Assembly (NCBI RefSeq): GCF_900109045.1
Contig: NZ_FNYL01000004.1
Coordinates: 232,055-296,054 of the forward strand
Source of the DNA: Dyadobacter sp. SG02
GTDB taxonomy: Bacteria; Bacteroidota; Bacteroidia; Cytophagales; Spirosomataceae
Reading direction: 5' to 3'
DNA: 64,000 nucleotides
Positions 46,624 through 54,950 of the stretch are shown one piece after another. Under the pieces are notes generated by a model. It made no database searches. It was not told the DNA's origin and was given only the letters and a program-made list of their open reading frames with translations. Within the stretch, counting starts at the first letter, position 1. Every line of letters begins with the position of its first letter. Both the position numbers and the translations under genes were made by a program.

Positions 46624-47184
46624 TCATTTTTTTGGAGACAATGCATATTGCGTCTTCACCTTGATGATCTGCGCGATTTTCACGAAAACCACTTTCGGTA
46701 CTTCAATGTTGTGATCCACCAGCGCTACCTCGAAGTCGGACGTGATCGTAATCTTTCCTCCTCCGATCTTCATTTTCCCCTTGATCGTCCGCTCCTTCGT
46801 AACACCATGAACGGTGAATTTCCCGGTCGCCGATAAGTCGTAATCACCGTCCTTGGTGTAATCCGGCGCTTTATCGACTTTTCCCGAAAAAGTGGCCGTC
46901 GGGTATTTCGCCGATTCGATATAGTTTTCGTTGAAATGTTCCTGCATGAGTTTATTGGGAAAAGAAAACTCCCGCATGTTCATCCGGATCGCGATCTCGT
47001 TGTTGGCCGTATTCAGGATCACCTGCGACTTCTTGTTTTCCGCTTCGATATTTTCCAGAGGTGTCGACGCCGAGAATTGCGTATTACCGCCCGAAGTGGC
47101 GAACATTTGCGCAAAAGCAGTTCCCGAAAGCAAAGCGGTACCGAGCATGGCCAGGCAGGCCACGCGAAAAAAATGCAGTTTCAT
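46624..47184 (-). CDS. YceI-family periplasmic protein
   Basis: A 186-residue lipocalin-like protein thought to bind isoprenoid or lipid-like molecules. Signal peptide 1-25 (SGTAFAQ); then eight-strand barrel pattern with the family marks FSFPNKLMQEHFNENYIESAKYPTATF (read as separate conserved blocks), GKFTVHGVTKE and ITSDFEVALVDHNIEVPK. Third gene of a Rieske-DUF5777-YceI unit with gaps of 8 and 12 bases. Role in that unit is probably linked to electron transfer or lipid carriage, by inference. Confidence 0.88.
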   Translation of the reverse strand: MKLHFFRVACLAMLGTALLSGTAFAQMFATSGGNTQFSASTPLENIEAENKKSQVILNTANNEIAIRMNMREFSFPNKLMQEHFNENYIESAKYPTATFSGKVDKAPDYTKDGDYDLSATGKFTVHGVTKERTIKGKMKIGGGKITITSDFEVALVDHNIEVPKVVFVKIAQIIKVKTQYALSPKK

Positions 47185-47192
47185 AGTCTGGA

Positions 47193-48080
47193 TCAGTTTG
47201 GCTGCTTCTTGTTCTTCTTGTCAAAGCTGAATGTACGGGAAATGTTGAACCCGTAATGAATATCCCCTTTGCCCCAGCTTCCGGCGGTTTCACCGATGAA
47301 TTGCTTCTCGATCATGCCGAGGGAGTTGGTAAAATGCAGTTGGAAAACGTGCCCGCCGGTTTCGATATCCACACCGAACGACATGGAATCATGGTAAGGC
47401 GCAGTAACCGTGTTTTTTTCACGGGCTGTATAAAAGTACTCCCCATTGAGCGAAACCCGTTTCGAAAGCTTGAACCGCCCACCGATACCCACTGCCAGCA
47501 CCACTTTTTCGTCACCCTGTACATCGGGCATCGTGCGGTACAAATAGGTTGGCGACAGTTGCAGCGAGAGTCTTTCACCGAACTTCCGCGCTACCAGCAC
47601 CTGAGCGGTATAATACAATTTGTCCTGAAATTCCCGCTCCTTGTCCACCGTAGCCACACCCGTTCCACCGAACAGCGTAATCGAAACCGGGATATTGCGT
47701 GCACCGGTGGTTTGTTTCAGCACTTTATATTTCGCGAAGGCGTCATACACTTTCTGCGACGTGCTGCGGCCGACTCCGATTTCCAGGTCGTCGGTAAGCC
47801 CGTATTCGAAACCCAGCCGCATGGTAGCCTGATCGAGCCCGAAGAACTGATAAGCGCCCGAATTGAGCTTCCCGAAACGGTGCGAAATGCGGAAATCGAG
47901 GTGCTTCTTTTTCATCGTTTCCACCGACTGGCCATTCACCACGCGGGTCGATTTGAAAGTGGCGGTTACCGGAACGGTTTGCGCGCTGTCCTGTTTCGAC
48001 AGCTCGTTCAGCAAGTCATCCTGTGCATATAAAACTGTTGATGAACACATCAACATCACGAGTAGGCGGAGTACTTTCAT
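47193..48080 (-). CDS. DUF5777-family beta-barrel protein
   Basis: A 295-residue exported barrel protein of the DUF5777 family. Signal peptide 1-19 (SSTVLYAQ). Marks: HLDFRISHRFGKLNSGAYQFFGLDQATMRLGFEYGLTDDLEIGVGRS as contiguous conserved blocks, then strands up to HYGFNISRTFSF. It is probably in the outer membrane. In Bacteroidota these proteins recur beside YceI and cytochrome or Rieske genes, as here. Function unknown. Confidence 0.82.
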   Translation of the reverse strand: MKVLRLLVMLMCSSTVLYAQDDLLNELSKQDSAQTVPVTATFKSTRVVNGQSVETMKKKHLDFRISHRFGKLNSGAYQFFGLDQATMRLGFEYGLTDDLEIGVGRSTSQKVYDAFAKYKVLKQTTGARNIPVSITLFGGTGVATVDKEREFQDKLYYTAQVLVARKFGERLSLQLSPTYLYRTMPDVQGDEKVVLAVGIGGRFKLSKRVSLNGEYFYTAREKNTVTAPYHDSMSFGVDIETGGHVFQLHFTNSLGMIEKQFIGETAGSWGKGDIHYGFNISRTFSFDKKNKKQPN

Positions 48081-48092
48081 GGTTAGTTCAGA

Positions 48093-48608
48093 TTAAGCTT
48101 TCACTGTTAAAGTGTTGCCGTCAGTGGAAACGGTTACTGTATACGTTTTGAGCGCTACGGCAGCCGGACCGTTCGTCACCGCACCGGCAATGCTGAACGT
48201 GGAGCCGTGGGTTTGGCAGAAAACATCGTTGGACGTCGGCCGATATGTCACCGGATTTCCTTCATGCGTGCAGATTTTGCTCAGAGCAACGTAGCTGCCG
48301 GCAGTTGTTTTGGCTACGAGCACGTCACCTGTGATGATGAAACCTCCGTTGGTTTTCAGCTTGGTATTATTCGAATTGGTCATATCAACCGTGAAATTGA
48401 TAGCTGTGCCGGTTGTTGTGCCTGATATGCCTGTACCTGTGCCCGGGTTTGGATCGGGATCGGGATCGGGATTTGGATCGTCGTCGCTGGAACCGCAGGC
48501 CGTCATAGTTGTTCCCAGGCACCAGTAGGCCATTAACGTTGAGGTACTAAGCCCTAGGCTGCGGAGGAAATCCCCCCGCTTCATGCTTCCTTTTTCAATT
48601 GAGTTCAT
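48093..48608 (-). CDS. Exported Rieske [2Fe-2S] protein
   Basis: A 171-residue iron-sulfur protein. The cluster ligands are in CTHEG (first pair) and CQTHG (second pair), 16 residues apart, in the C-terminal half. The N-terminus has a hydrophobic segment ending in TACGSS, which looks like a lipoprotein signal, and then a DPNPDPDPDPNPG linker encoded by a short GGATCG repeat at 48451-48480. The start is ATG 48608; an upstream ATG in frame at 48638 gives a less regular N-terminus, and MKRGDFLRS at 48584 is another choice. Likely an electron carrier outside the inner membrane. Confidence 0.85.
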   Translation of the reverse strand: MNSIEKGSMKRGDFLRSLGLSTSTLMAYWCLGTTMTACGSSDDDPNPDPDPDPNPGTGTGISGTTTGTAINFTVDMTNSNNTKLKTNGGFIITGDVLVAKTTAGSYVALSKICTHEGNPVTYRPTSNDVFCQTHGSTFSIAGAVTNGPAAVALKTYTVTVSTDGNTLTVKA

Positions 48609-48663
48609 AGTGAATAATGAATTAATTAGAAGATACAATTCAAGAATAATGTGGGCATAGTGC

Positions 48664-50361
48664 TCACTTGAAAACAGGGGTGTAGCGCACTGATAGCCAA
48701 AGGCCAGTGGTAATAAGGTTTACATTTCCAAACCCTACACGTTTGAGCGGCAGGCGGACGGAAGGTTCCGCGAGCAAAGACAGCTTACGGGAGATTCGAT
48801 ACTCGTATCCGGCGGAGACATTGGCATGACTGAACCAATACCATCCCGTTTTAGTGTTCCAGCCAGGATATTTGATTGCATTAGGGTCATTCGGGTTCAC
48901 GTAGTTGTATTTATACTTCTCGCTATTCATATGATAGGACGAGAAACCCGCTCCTGCGAACCAACGCGACCTTTGGCCCGACGCAATGTCATATCTCAAA
49001 TTTATCGGCACTTCGAGTACTTTACAGATGCCGTCGATGCCTGTCATATCCGGTAGGTATACATGGGGGATTTTCGGTAACCGGTAAGCTTCCGCCGGAG
49101 CGTAATAATCTTTTCTGCTCCATACCACACCGCTTTGCACAAATAATCTTGGCAAAACCGAATATTCCACCAACAGCGAAACCGAAGCCCCCGGTTTTGA
49201 AAAATTCTTCAAACCTACCGTGCTCAGATCGGGCGAATAGCCAAATCTGAATGCTACAAGCGGCTGATCTTCTGCCGACATGGACGACTGCTTAGGTGGT
49301 TTGGGCGGTTCCGCAAGCTCATACACCGGTTCGGAGATTCCAGGCAATTGCAATGCATTCCATTTCGGCTTCTTACTATCTAGCGCAAATGCTGAAATTA
49401 GCGCGCGACCTGACTCATCAGCCTTTGCCAACGATGTATTCGCAGTTACTGGCTGCATTTCTGCCAATGCTTTTGAAACCACATTACCGGCCTGCGGAGC
49501 GGTTGTTTGGGACAGGGACGTCTCCCTGCCACCCGTTTTTGCATTGTTTGTAATAGAAAGAGCCCCGTCGCCTCCTTCCACTTTTGAGCGGTTAGGCTCT
49601 AAGTACACTCCGCCTGCCTTAGATTGGCTCCGGGGCAATGGTTTTCTGCTATTACTATTAACAGCAGTATTCAATTCTGATTTCGAGGAAGATTTACCAG
49701 CCTCTTTTACACTGGTTTTCGGTTTGTTCCCAATACGTTTTCCGTTGCCAACAACGGCTTTATTTCCATGAGCTACCGGTTCTTTTGCATTATCAACAAC
49801 CGGCCTTCCATTATCCACATTCGCATCAGCCACTCGCTCTTTCTTAAGATCCGCTTCCGAGCCTCCCGACTCCCTGGCAACACCTGACTCCCCGTCAGCG
49901 GCCTCCCTTCCTGCATTCTCACCATTCCCAACAACACCTGACCCACTGACAACACCCGACTTATCCTTACTCCCCTCTCCCTTTCCTGCATTCTCCCTAT
50001 TCCCAACAATACCTGACTCACTGACAACACCTGACTTATCCTTCCTCCCCTCTCCCTTTCCTCCATCCTCCCTTTCCCCAACAACACCTGACTCACTGAC
50101 AACACCTGACTTATCCTTACTCTTTCCTCCATCCCCCCCTTCCAAGGAGTACAACAGCACCCCAGCCGGGATCAGCAGCGCCAGCACACCCACTGGCCAC
50201 CATTTCCGCCACCACCCTGCCGGAGTTCTTCCATCCTGCTGATCGAGTCGCTTCCGCAGGTCATTCCAGTCGTCGGGTTCGTATGTCGGATCAAGCTCTT
50301 CTGATGACTTTCTGAAGAGCTTGTCCAGTTCGTCATCTGGCAACTCTATCATAGTCGTCAA
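48664..50361 (-). CDS. Membrane-anchored sigma partner with C-terminal beta-barrel
   Basis: A 565-residue protein in four parts: an acidic cytoplasmic N-terminus (1-50, ELPDDELDKLFRKSSEEL...DDWNDLRKRL); one membrane helix (about 55-72, VGVLALLIPAGVLLYSL); a long low-complexity linker (about 75-320) with three 25-residue repeats beginning KDKSGVV; and a C-terminal PorT/outer-membrane-barrel-like domain (about 365-565, FRFGYSPDLSTVGLKNF, VSLLVEYSVLPRLFVQSGVVW, ending RYTPVFK). The start overlaps the end of the ECF sigma gene by 29 bases (20 if the second ATG is used). Position and the N-terminal part suggest an anti-sigma factor reaching from cytoplasm to outer membrane. The anti-sigma role is inferred. 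Confidence 0.72.
   Translation of the reverse strand: MTTMIELPDDELDKLFRKSSEELDPTYEPDDWNDLRKRLDQQDGRTPAGWWRKWWPVGVLALLIPAGVLLYSLEGGDGGKSKDKSGVVSESGVVGEREDGGKGEGRKDKSGVVSESGIVGNRENAGKGEGSKDKSGVVSGSGVVGNGENAGREAADGESGVARESGGSEADLKKERVADANVDNGRPVVDNAKEPVAHGNKAVVGNGKRIGNKPKTSVKEAGKSSSKSELNTAVNSNSRKPLPRSQSKAGGVYLEPNRSKVEGGDGALSITNNAKTGGRETSLSQTTAPQAGNVVSKALAEMQPVTANTSLAKADESGRALISAFALDSKKPKWNALQLPGISEPVYELAEPPKPPKQSSMSAEDQPLVAFRFGYSPDLSTVGLKNFSKPGASVSLLVEYSVLPRLFVQSGVVWSRKDYYAPAEAYRLPKIPHVYLPDMTGIDGICKVLEVPINLRYDIASGQRSRWFAGAGFSSYHMNSEKYKYNYVNPNDPNAIKYPGWNTKTGWYWFSHANVSAGYEYRISRKLSLLAEPSVRLPLKRVGFGNVNLITTGLWLSVRYTPVFK
49894..50118 (-). repeat. 75-bp tandem repeat, three copies, within the barrel gene
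   Basis: The words GACTTATCC recur at 49958, 50033 and 50108, a period of 75 bases, which codes for 25-residue units starting KDKSGVVS. The third unit is degenerate. Copy number could vary by slippage without shifting the frame. Confidence 0.8.
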
Positions 50362-50902
50362 TATTAATCTTGGATAACATTTCTCTCAACTTTTCTCTTG
50401 CACGCGACAAATTCGATTTTGACGCCCCAACTGAAATATTCAGCTGTTCTGCAATTTCTTCGTGTGTGTAACCGTCAATGACCGACAAGCTGAAAACCAG
50501 CCGGTATGCCGGAGTCAGGCGCTGGATCAATCCGACCAGCTCATCGTGGGAAAGCTTGCTGATAACCGTTTCGTCTACGGACACCTGGTCCGCGACCTCC
50601 ACGTCGTCAAAAACATCTCTGCGAACTTCCTGTCTGTAATGATCGAGGGCTGTATTAATCATGATTCTGCTCAACCAGGTTTTAAATGGCCGGCTTGCAT
50701 CAAAGCTTTCCAGCTTCGTGAAAACCTTCAAGAATCCATCGTTGAGTATTTCTTTCGCCTCTTCCCGGCTACGTGTATAGCGTAAACAAATGCTCATAGC
50801 ATAGCCGTAAAACTGCTTATACAACAGCTCCTGACTGCGGCGGTTTTTCTTTAAACAGCCGTCGAGTAGTTCTTGAAGAACGGCGGAGTTATACTCGGGC
50901 AT
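50333..50902 (-). CDS. ECF sigma-70 family RNA polymerase sigma factor
   Basis: A 189-residue group IV sigma factor. Region 2 (about 25-95) has YAMSICLRYTRSREEAKEILNDGFLKVF and FKTWLSRIMINTALDHYR; region 4 (about 125-180) has LTPAYRLVFSLSVIDGYTHEEIAEQLNISVGASKSNLSRAREKL. It overlaps the downstream membrane/barrel gene, so both are translationally coupled, as in sigma/anti-sigma pairs. No SusC with an STN domain is near, so it is not the usual FecI-type glycan sensor. Target promoters unknown. Confidence 0.92.
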   Translation of the reverse strand: MPEYNSAVLQELLDGCLKKNRRSQELLYKQFYGYAMSICLRYTRSREEAKEILNDGFLKVFTKLESFDASRPFKTWLSRIMINTALDHYRQEVRRDVFDDVEVADQVSVDETVISKLSHDELVGLIQRLTPAYRLVFSLSVIDGYTHEEIAEQLNISVGASKSNLSRAREKLREMLSKINIDDYDRVAR

Positions 50903-51079
50903 GCTATTTGCTTTTTTGAACCTATACGAGGGATTCCGGCACAGGGTTGCCTGGGGTTTGCAAGTTTTTTACAACTTTTTTACACCGGCAAAAAGACTCA
51001 TCGTCCGTTCATTGAAAAATTAGGCATTTTTACGCACAATCGCACGTAAACTTGACAATAATGCCCTGCCTAAGCAGCC

Positions 51080-51105
51080 CTGTCCGGGCGGCCCTTCCCG
51101 GGCAG
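51080..51105. other. GC-rich hairpin upstream of the ABC gene
   Basis: CTGTCCGGG / CCCGGGCAG, 9 pairs with one G-T, 8-base loop, in the 291-base divergent region between the sigma and ABC genes. Role unknown; it lies 16 bases before the -7 box. Confidence 0.4.
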
Positions 51106-51120
51106 CTTTGAATTAATGCT

Positions 51121-51128
51121 TACTTTTG
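51121..51128 (+). promoter_or_regulatory. -7 box of the ABC-MutS operon
   Basis: TACTTTTG followed by CA matches TAnnTTTG; the leader would be about 60 bases. No -33 TTG at the normal spacing. Confidence 0.5.
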
Positions 51129-51193
51129 CAGGCTAACGATCGAATGTTTATCCAAACCGGTTTAAAACAGCTTTCCGGTGTACTCATATTCTA

Positions 51194-52996
51194 ATGGCCA
51201 ACAATGAAACCCCATCCCCGTTTGCAGTCAAAAAGATCAGGTGGGAAGGCCTGAAAATTACACTTCAGCTGTTGCGCTACCTGCGCCCCTACCGCATGAT
51301 GTTCGCGGCCGGGATGCTGTTTCTTGTGCTGTCCACAAGTACGTCACTTGCATTTCCGAAGCTCGTAGGAAGCATTATCGAGGTCATTGAGGGTAAATCG
51401 CGGTTTACGATCAATCAGATCACCGTGCTGCTTTTCGTGGTGCTGGCAGGCCAGGCGGTATTTTCGTATTTCAGGATCTATCTTTTTTCCAAAGTCAGCG
51501 AAAAGGCCGTTAACAATATCCGGCTGGATGTTTTCAGTAAAATCATCACATTACCCGTGCCTTTTCTCGAAGAACGTCGCGTTGGCGAGCTCACAAGCCG
51601 CATTACTTCCGATGTTTCGCAGTTGCAGGGCCTGATGTCATTTACACTCGCAGAACTCTTCCGTCAGGCCGCGACGCTCATCGTCGGCATGACGATACTA
51701 TTTTATACATCCTGGAAACTGACGCTCTTCATGCTCGCGACGGTGCCTATCCTCGGTGTGGCTTCGGTCTTCTTCGGGCGTCACACACGCAGGCTCTCGC
51801 GCAAAGCGCAGGACCAGCTCGCAGCCGCGAATGTGGTGGTGGAGGAAACGCTGCAATCCGTGAATGTCGTAAAGGCATTTACCAATGAGCCTTTGGAAAT
51901 CAATCGGTACCAAACGATTCTCGGCAAAGTTGTCGATCTTACATTGTACGCCGCACGTTTCCGGGGCGGGTTTGTATCCTTTATCATTTTCGCCACTTTT
52001 GGCGGGATTGTGGGTGTAGTCTGGTACGGCGCGGCATTGGTGCAGGCCGGGGAGTTCGGGCTTTCGGACCTTTTTACATTTATCCTTTACACCACTTTCA
52101 TCGGCGCGTCCATCAGTGGAATGGGTGATTTGTATGCGCAGATCAGCCGTACGGTAGGTGCTTCCGAACGTGTTTTTGAAATCCTGGGAGAAACGCCGGA
52201 GGTATCCGTCGACGAAGCACAGAATGCCGTCGCAAGTCATGTAGAAGGTCGCGTTACTTACCAGGATGTCCATTTTGCTTATCCATCACGTTCCGATCTG
52301 CCGGTATTAAAAGGAGTTTCGCTGGATGTTCAGGCAGGTGAGAAAATTGCATTGGTCGGTTACAGCGGGGCAGGCAAATCGACTATCGTACAGCTCCTGA
52401 TGCGTTTTTACGATTATCAGTCGGGCGAAATCCTGGTCGACGGCAAGCCGATACGGGAATACGGCATTTCGGCATTAAGGAAAAATATCGCGATCGTACC
52501 GCAGGAAGTTATGCTTTTTGGCGGGACGATCTATGAGAACATTGCTTACGGAAAGCCCACGGCCTCCCGCGAAGCCATTGTAGATGCTGCGAAGCGTGCC
52601 CATGCGCTGGAATTTATCGAATCTTTCCCCGAGGGTTTTGAAACGATTGTCGGCGAAAGGGGCATTAAACTCTCCGGCGGCCAGCGGCAACGCATTGCCA
52701 TTGCGAGGGCTATTCTAAAAGATCCCAAAATCCTGATCCTCGACGAAGCGACCAGCTCCCTCGACGCGGAGTCTGAAAAACTCGTGCAGATTGCATTGGA
52801 TGAGCTCATGAAAAACCGTACGACGATCGTGATCGCGCACCGCCTTGCTACGATCCGGAAGGTGGATATGATTTATGTGCTGCGTGAAGGCCGGATCGCC
52901 GAGTCAGGTACGCACCAGGCATTAAGCACCATCCCCGACGGCATGTATGCCAACCTCATCAAACTGCAATTTGAAACCGCTGAAAACTTTTCATGA
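51194..52996 (+). CDS. ABC exporter, fused permease and ATPase (MsbA/ABCB-type half transporter)
   Basis: A 600-residue homodimeric exporter. Six membrane helices (about 35-330) and then a nucleotide-binding domain: Walker A GYSGAGKST at 389-397, signature LSGGQRQR near 493, Walker B ILILDEATSSLD, H-loop IVIAHRLAT. It may export lipid, peptide or drug; sequence does not decide. The stop overlaps the start of the MutS-like gene by 4 bases (ATGA), so the two are translationally coupled. Confidence 0.92.
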   Translation: MANNETPSPFAVKKIRWEGLKITLQLLRYLRPYRMMFAAGMLFLVLSTSTSLAFPKLVGSIIEVIEGKSRFTINQITVLLFVVLAGQAVFSYFRIYLFSKVSEKAVNNIRLDVFSKIITLPVPFLEERRVGELTSRITSDVSQLQGLMSFTLAELFRQAATLIVGMTILFYTSWKLTLFMLATVPILGVASVFFGRHTRRLSRKAQDQLAAANVVVEETLQSVNVVKAFTNEPLEINRYQTILGKVVDLTLYAARFRGGFVSFIIFATFGGIVGVVWYGAALVQAGEFGLSDLFTFILYTTFIGASISGMGDLYAQISRTVGASERVFEILGETPEVSVDEAQNAVASHVEGRVTYQDVHFAYPSRSDLPVLKGVSLDVQAGEKIALVGYSGAGKSTIVQLLMRFYDYQSGEILVDGKPIREYGISALRKNIAIVPQEVMLFGGTIYENIAYGKPTASREAIVDAAKRAHALEFIESFPEGFETIVGERGIKLSGGQRQRIAIARAILKDPKILILDEATSSLDAESEKLVQIALDELMKNRTTIVIAHRLATIRKVDMIYVLREGRIAESGTHQALSTIPDGMYANLIKLQFETAENFS

Positions 52997-54816
52997 AAAA
53001 CGCCGATTTAAAGCATTCCACATCATTTTTTCAAACACAAAAAGAAAAAGCGACGGTCGCGGAACAACAGGAGCATGAAAGGTTCAAACGCATTGCACTC
53101 CTACGCCTGGCTACCTTCGCCGGAATGGTGCTGCTGGCAGTGGTTTGGAACAAAACGGGCATTGCCTACTGGGGAATCGGGATACTGGTATTGCTCGCGA
53201 TCTTTCTGATTTTAATGCGGAAACAGCAGCAGGCACGCGTTAACCGCAATTTCCAGCGAAACCTGATCACCATCAACGACGACGAACTCGCCCGCCTCGA
53301 CCTTCGATTCAAAAGACCAGAAACCGGTTCGGAATTCCGTGAAAAGGACCATAACTACTCCGACGACCTCGATATTTTCGGAGAATTCTCCCTTTTCAAG
53401 CTCCTCAACCGCACCCGTACCGCCGAAGGAAGCCGCCGGCTGGCCAGCTGGCTCAAAAACCCCGCCGATGCAGGCGAAGTAAGCCTCCGGCAAGCAGCCG
53501 CCATCGATTTCAGCCGGCATCCCGAACTGATCCAGGGCTGGGAAGCGACCGCGCTCTTGCACGAACACGCCGCCAAACATGTAGGCGAATTTCAGGGGTG
53601 GGTCGTGGAGAAATTCCCGGAGCCATTGCAAAAAGCATTACCCTGGCGCTGGTTCCCAGTGCTGACGCTCGTGATCGCGATTCTGTATTTCACCGGCGTG
53701 CTGCCCGGCATTGCGGTACTGATCAGCCTCGGCATCCATCTTTTGATATTAGGCCGCTACGCCGATTACGTGAAAGTACTTGCGAACCGCACGACCTCAA
53801 TGGGACAAACGCTTACGGCCTATTCGGAGCTATTGAAAAAAGCTGAAAACGCTCCCTATCAATCGACCTGGTGGGAGAGCCGAAAGGCGCAGATCAGCGG
53901 TTCGTCTGCCGCATTGGCGAAGGTAGGCGGCCTGTTCGAAAAGCTGGACTACCGCAACAATCCCTATTTCGCAATTTTTATAGGCATTCCGACGCTGTGG
54001 GACATGCATTGCCTGGCCAGCCTCGAAGAATGGAAGACGGCACATCACCAGCATCTCGCCGACTGGCTCGATGTACTGGCCGATACCGAGGCGATGAATA
54101 GCCTGGCAGGTCACGCATTTGCCAACGCGCATTACATTGTACCGGTTGTCAGGGACACTACCGAGGTTATAGTCACCGCAGAGGCATTGGGGCACCCGCT
54201 GATACCTGCGACAAAGCGCGTCAGCAACGATTTCGGAATGCAAGGGACCGGCAAAACGATACTCGTGACCGGCTCGAATATGTCGGGAAAAAGTACTTTT
54301 TTAAGAACGATCGGTTTAAACCTCGTGCTTGCACAAATGGGCGCGGTCGTGAGTGCGGGCGCTTTCTCGTGCTCGCCAGTGCGCGTGTTCAGCAGCATGC
54401 GTACGCAGGATTCTTTGGAAGAAAGTACTTCCTCTTTCTATGCAGAGCTCAAAAGATTACGCAAACTGCTCGGGTTGGCGGACGAGCATGCCGGCGCACC
54501 GGTTTTCTACCTGCTCGACGAGATATTGAAAGGTACCAACTCGGCAGACCGCCACCGGGGTGCGGAGGCGCTGATCCGTCAGTTGCATTCCAAAAAGGCA
54601 TCGGGTATGGTGTCCACCCACGACCTGGAACTCGGCGAATGGGGCGCAACCGAAAACTACATCCACAACTTCCATTTCCGGTCGGATGTGGAGAACGGCC
54701 AGCTGCATTTCGATTATCGTTTGCATGAAGGTATCTGCCGTAGTTTCAACGCTTCGGAACTGATGCGGATGATGGGCATCGCCATCGGACCCGACAAAAC
54801 CCCGCTCGCACACTGA
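52993..54816 (+). CDS. Membrane-bound MutS-like ATPase
   Basis: A 607-residue protein with the MutS core and ATPase domains but no mismatch-recognition domain. It has two hydrophobic helices near 34-76 and two more near 219-258, so it should sit in the membrane. The MutS lever/core helices lie between about 90 and 420. The ATPase has Walker A GSNMSGKSTFL at 427-437, the FSSMRTQDSLEESTSSFYAELKRL signature as separate blocks, and Walker B YLLDEILKGTNSADR. These membrane MutS homologues occur widely in Bacteroidota and have no known role; mismatch repair is unlikely. Coupled to the ABC exporter by an ATGA overlap. Confidence 0.83.
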   Translation: MKNADLKHSTSFFQTQKEKATVAEQQEHERFKRIALLRLATFAGMVLLAVVWNKTGIAYWGIGILVLLAIFLILMRKQQQARVNRNFQRNLITINDDELARLDLRFKRPETGSEFREKDHNYSDDLDIFGEFSLFKLLNRTRTAEGSRRLASWLKNPADAGEVSLRQAAAIDFSRHPELIQGWEATALLHEHAAKHVGEFQGWVVEKFPEPLQKALPWRWFPVLTLVIAILYFTGVLPGIAVLISLGIHLLILGRYADYVKVLANRTTSMGQTLTAYSELLKKAENAPYQSTWWESRKAQISGSSAALAKVGGLFEKLDYRNNPYFAIFIGIPTLWDMHCLASLEEWKTAHHQHLADWLDVLADTEAMNSLAGHAFANAHYIVPVVRDTTEVIVTAEALGHPLIPATKRVSNDFGMQGTGKTILVTGSNMSGKSTFLRTIGLNLVLAQMGAVVSAGAFSCSPVRVFSSMRTQDSLEESTSSFYAELKRLRKLLGLADEHAGAPVFYLLDEILKGTNSADRHRGAEALIRQLHSKKASGMVSTHDLELGEWGATENYIHNFHFRSDVENGQLHFDYRLHEGICRSFNASELMRMMGIAIGPDKTPLAH

Positions 54817-54826
54817 TACCGGGCAT

Positions 54827-54859
54827 TTGCAAGGTTGTTGGAGGATTTGCGTAACTTTA
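54827..54859 (+). promoter_or_regulatory. Weak promoter candidate for rseP
   Basis: TTG at 54827-54829, 22-base spacer, TAACTTTA at 54852-54859 (one mismatch to TAnnTTTG). Leader of about 85 bases. Confidence 0.35.
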
Positions 54860-54950
54860 CTGTTTACATTTACGTTTAAAACACTGATCCGGTAGCGGAG
54901 ATCGAACTTTTTTTGATTAACAATTAACCCGTAACGATTACAAAACCTGA

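Noticed and set aside
47256..48032. 258-codon frame on the plus strand opposite the DUF5777 gene
   Set aside because: Antisense to a signal-peptide-bearing family protein; composition not protein-like.
48451..48480. GGATCG short tandem repeat
   Set aside because: It encodes the Asp-Pro linker of the Rieske protein and needs no further explanation.
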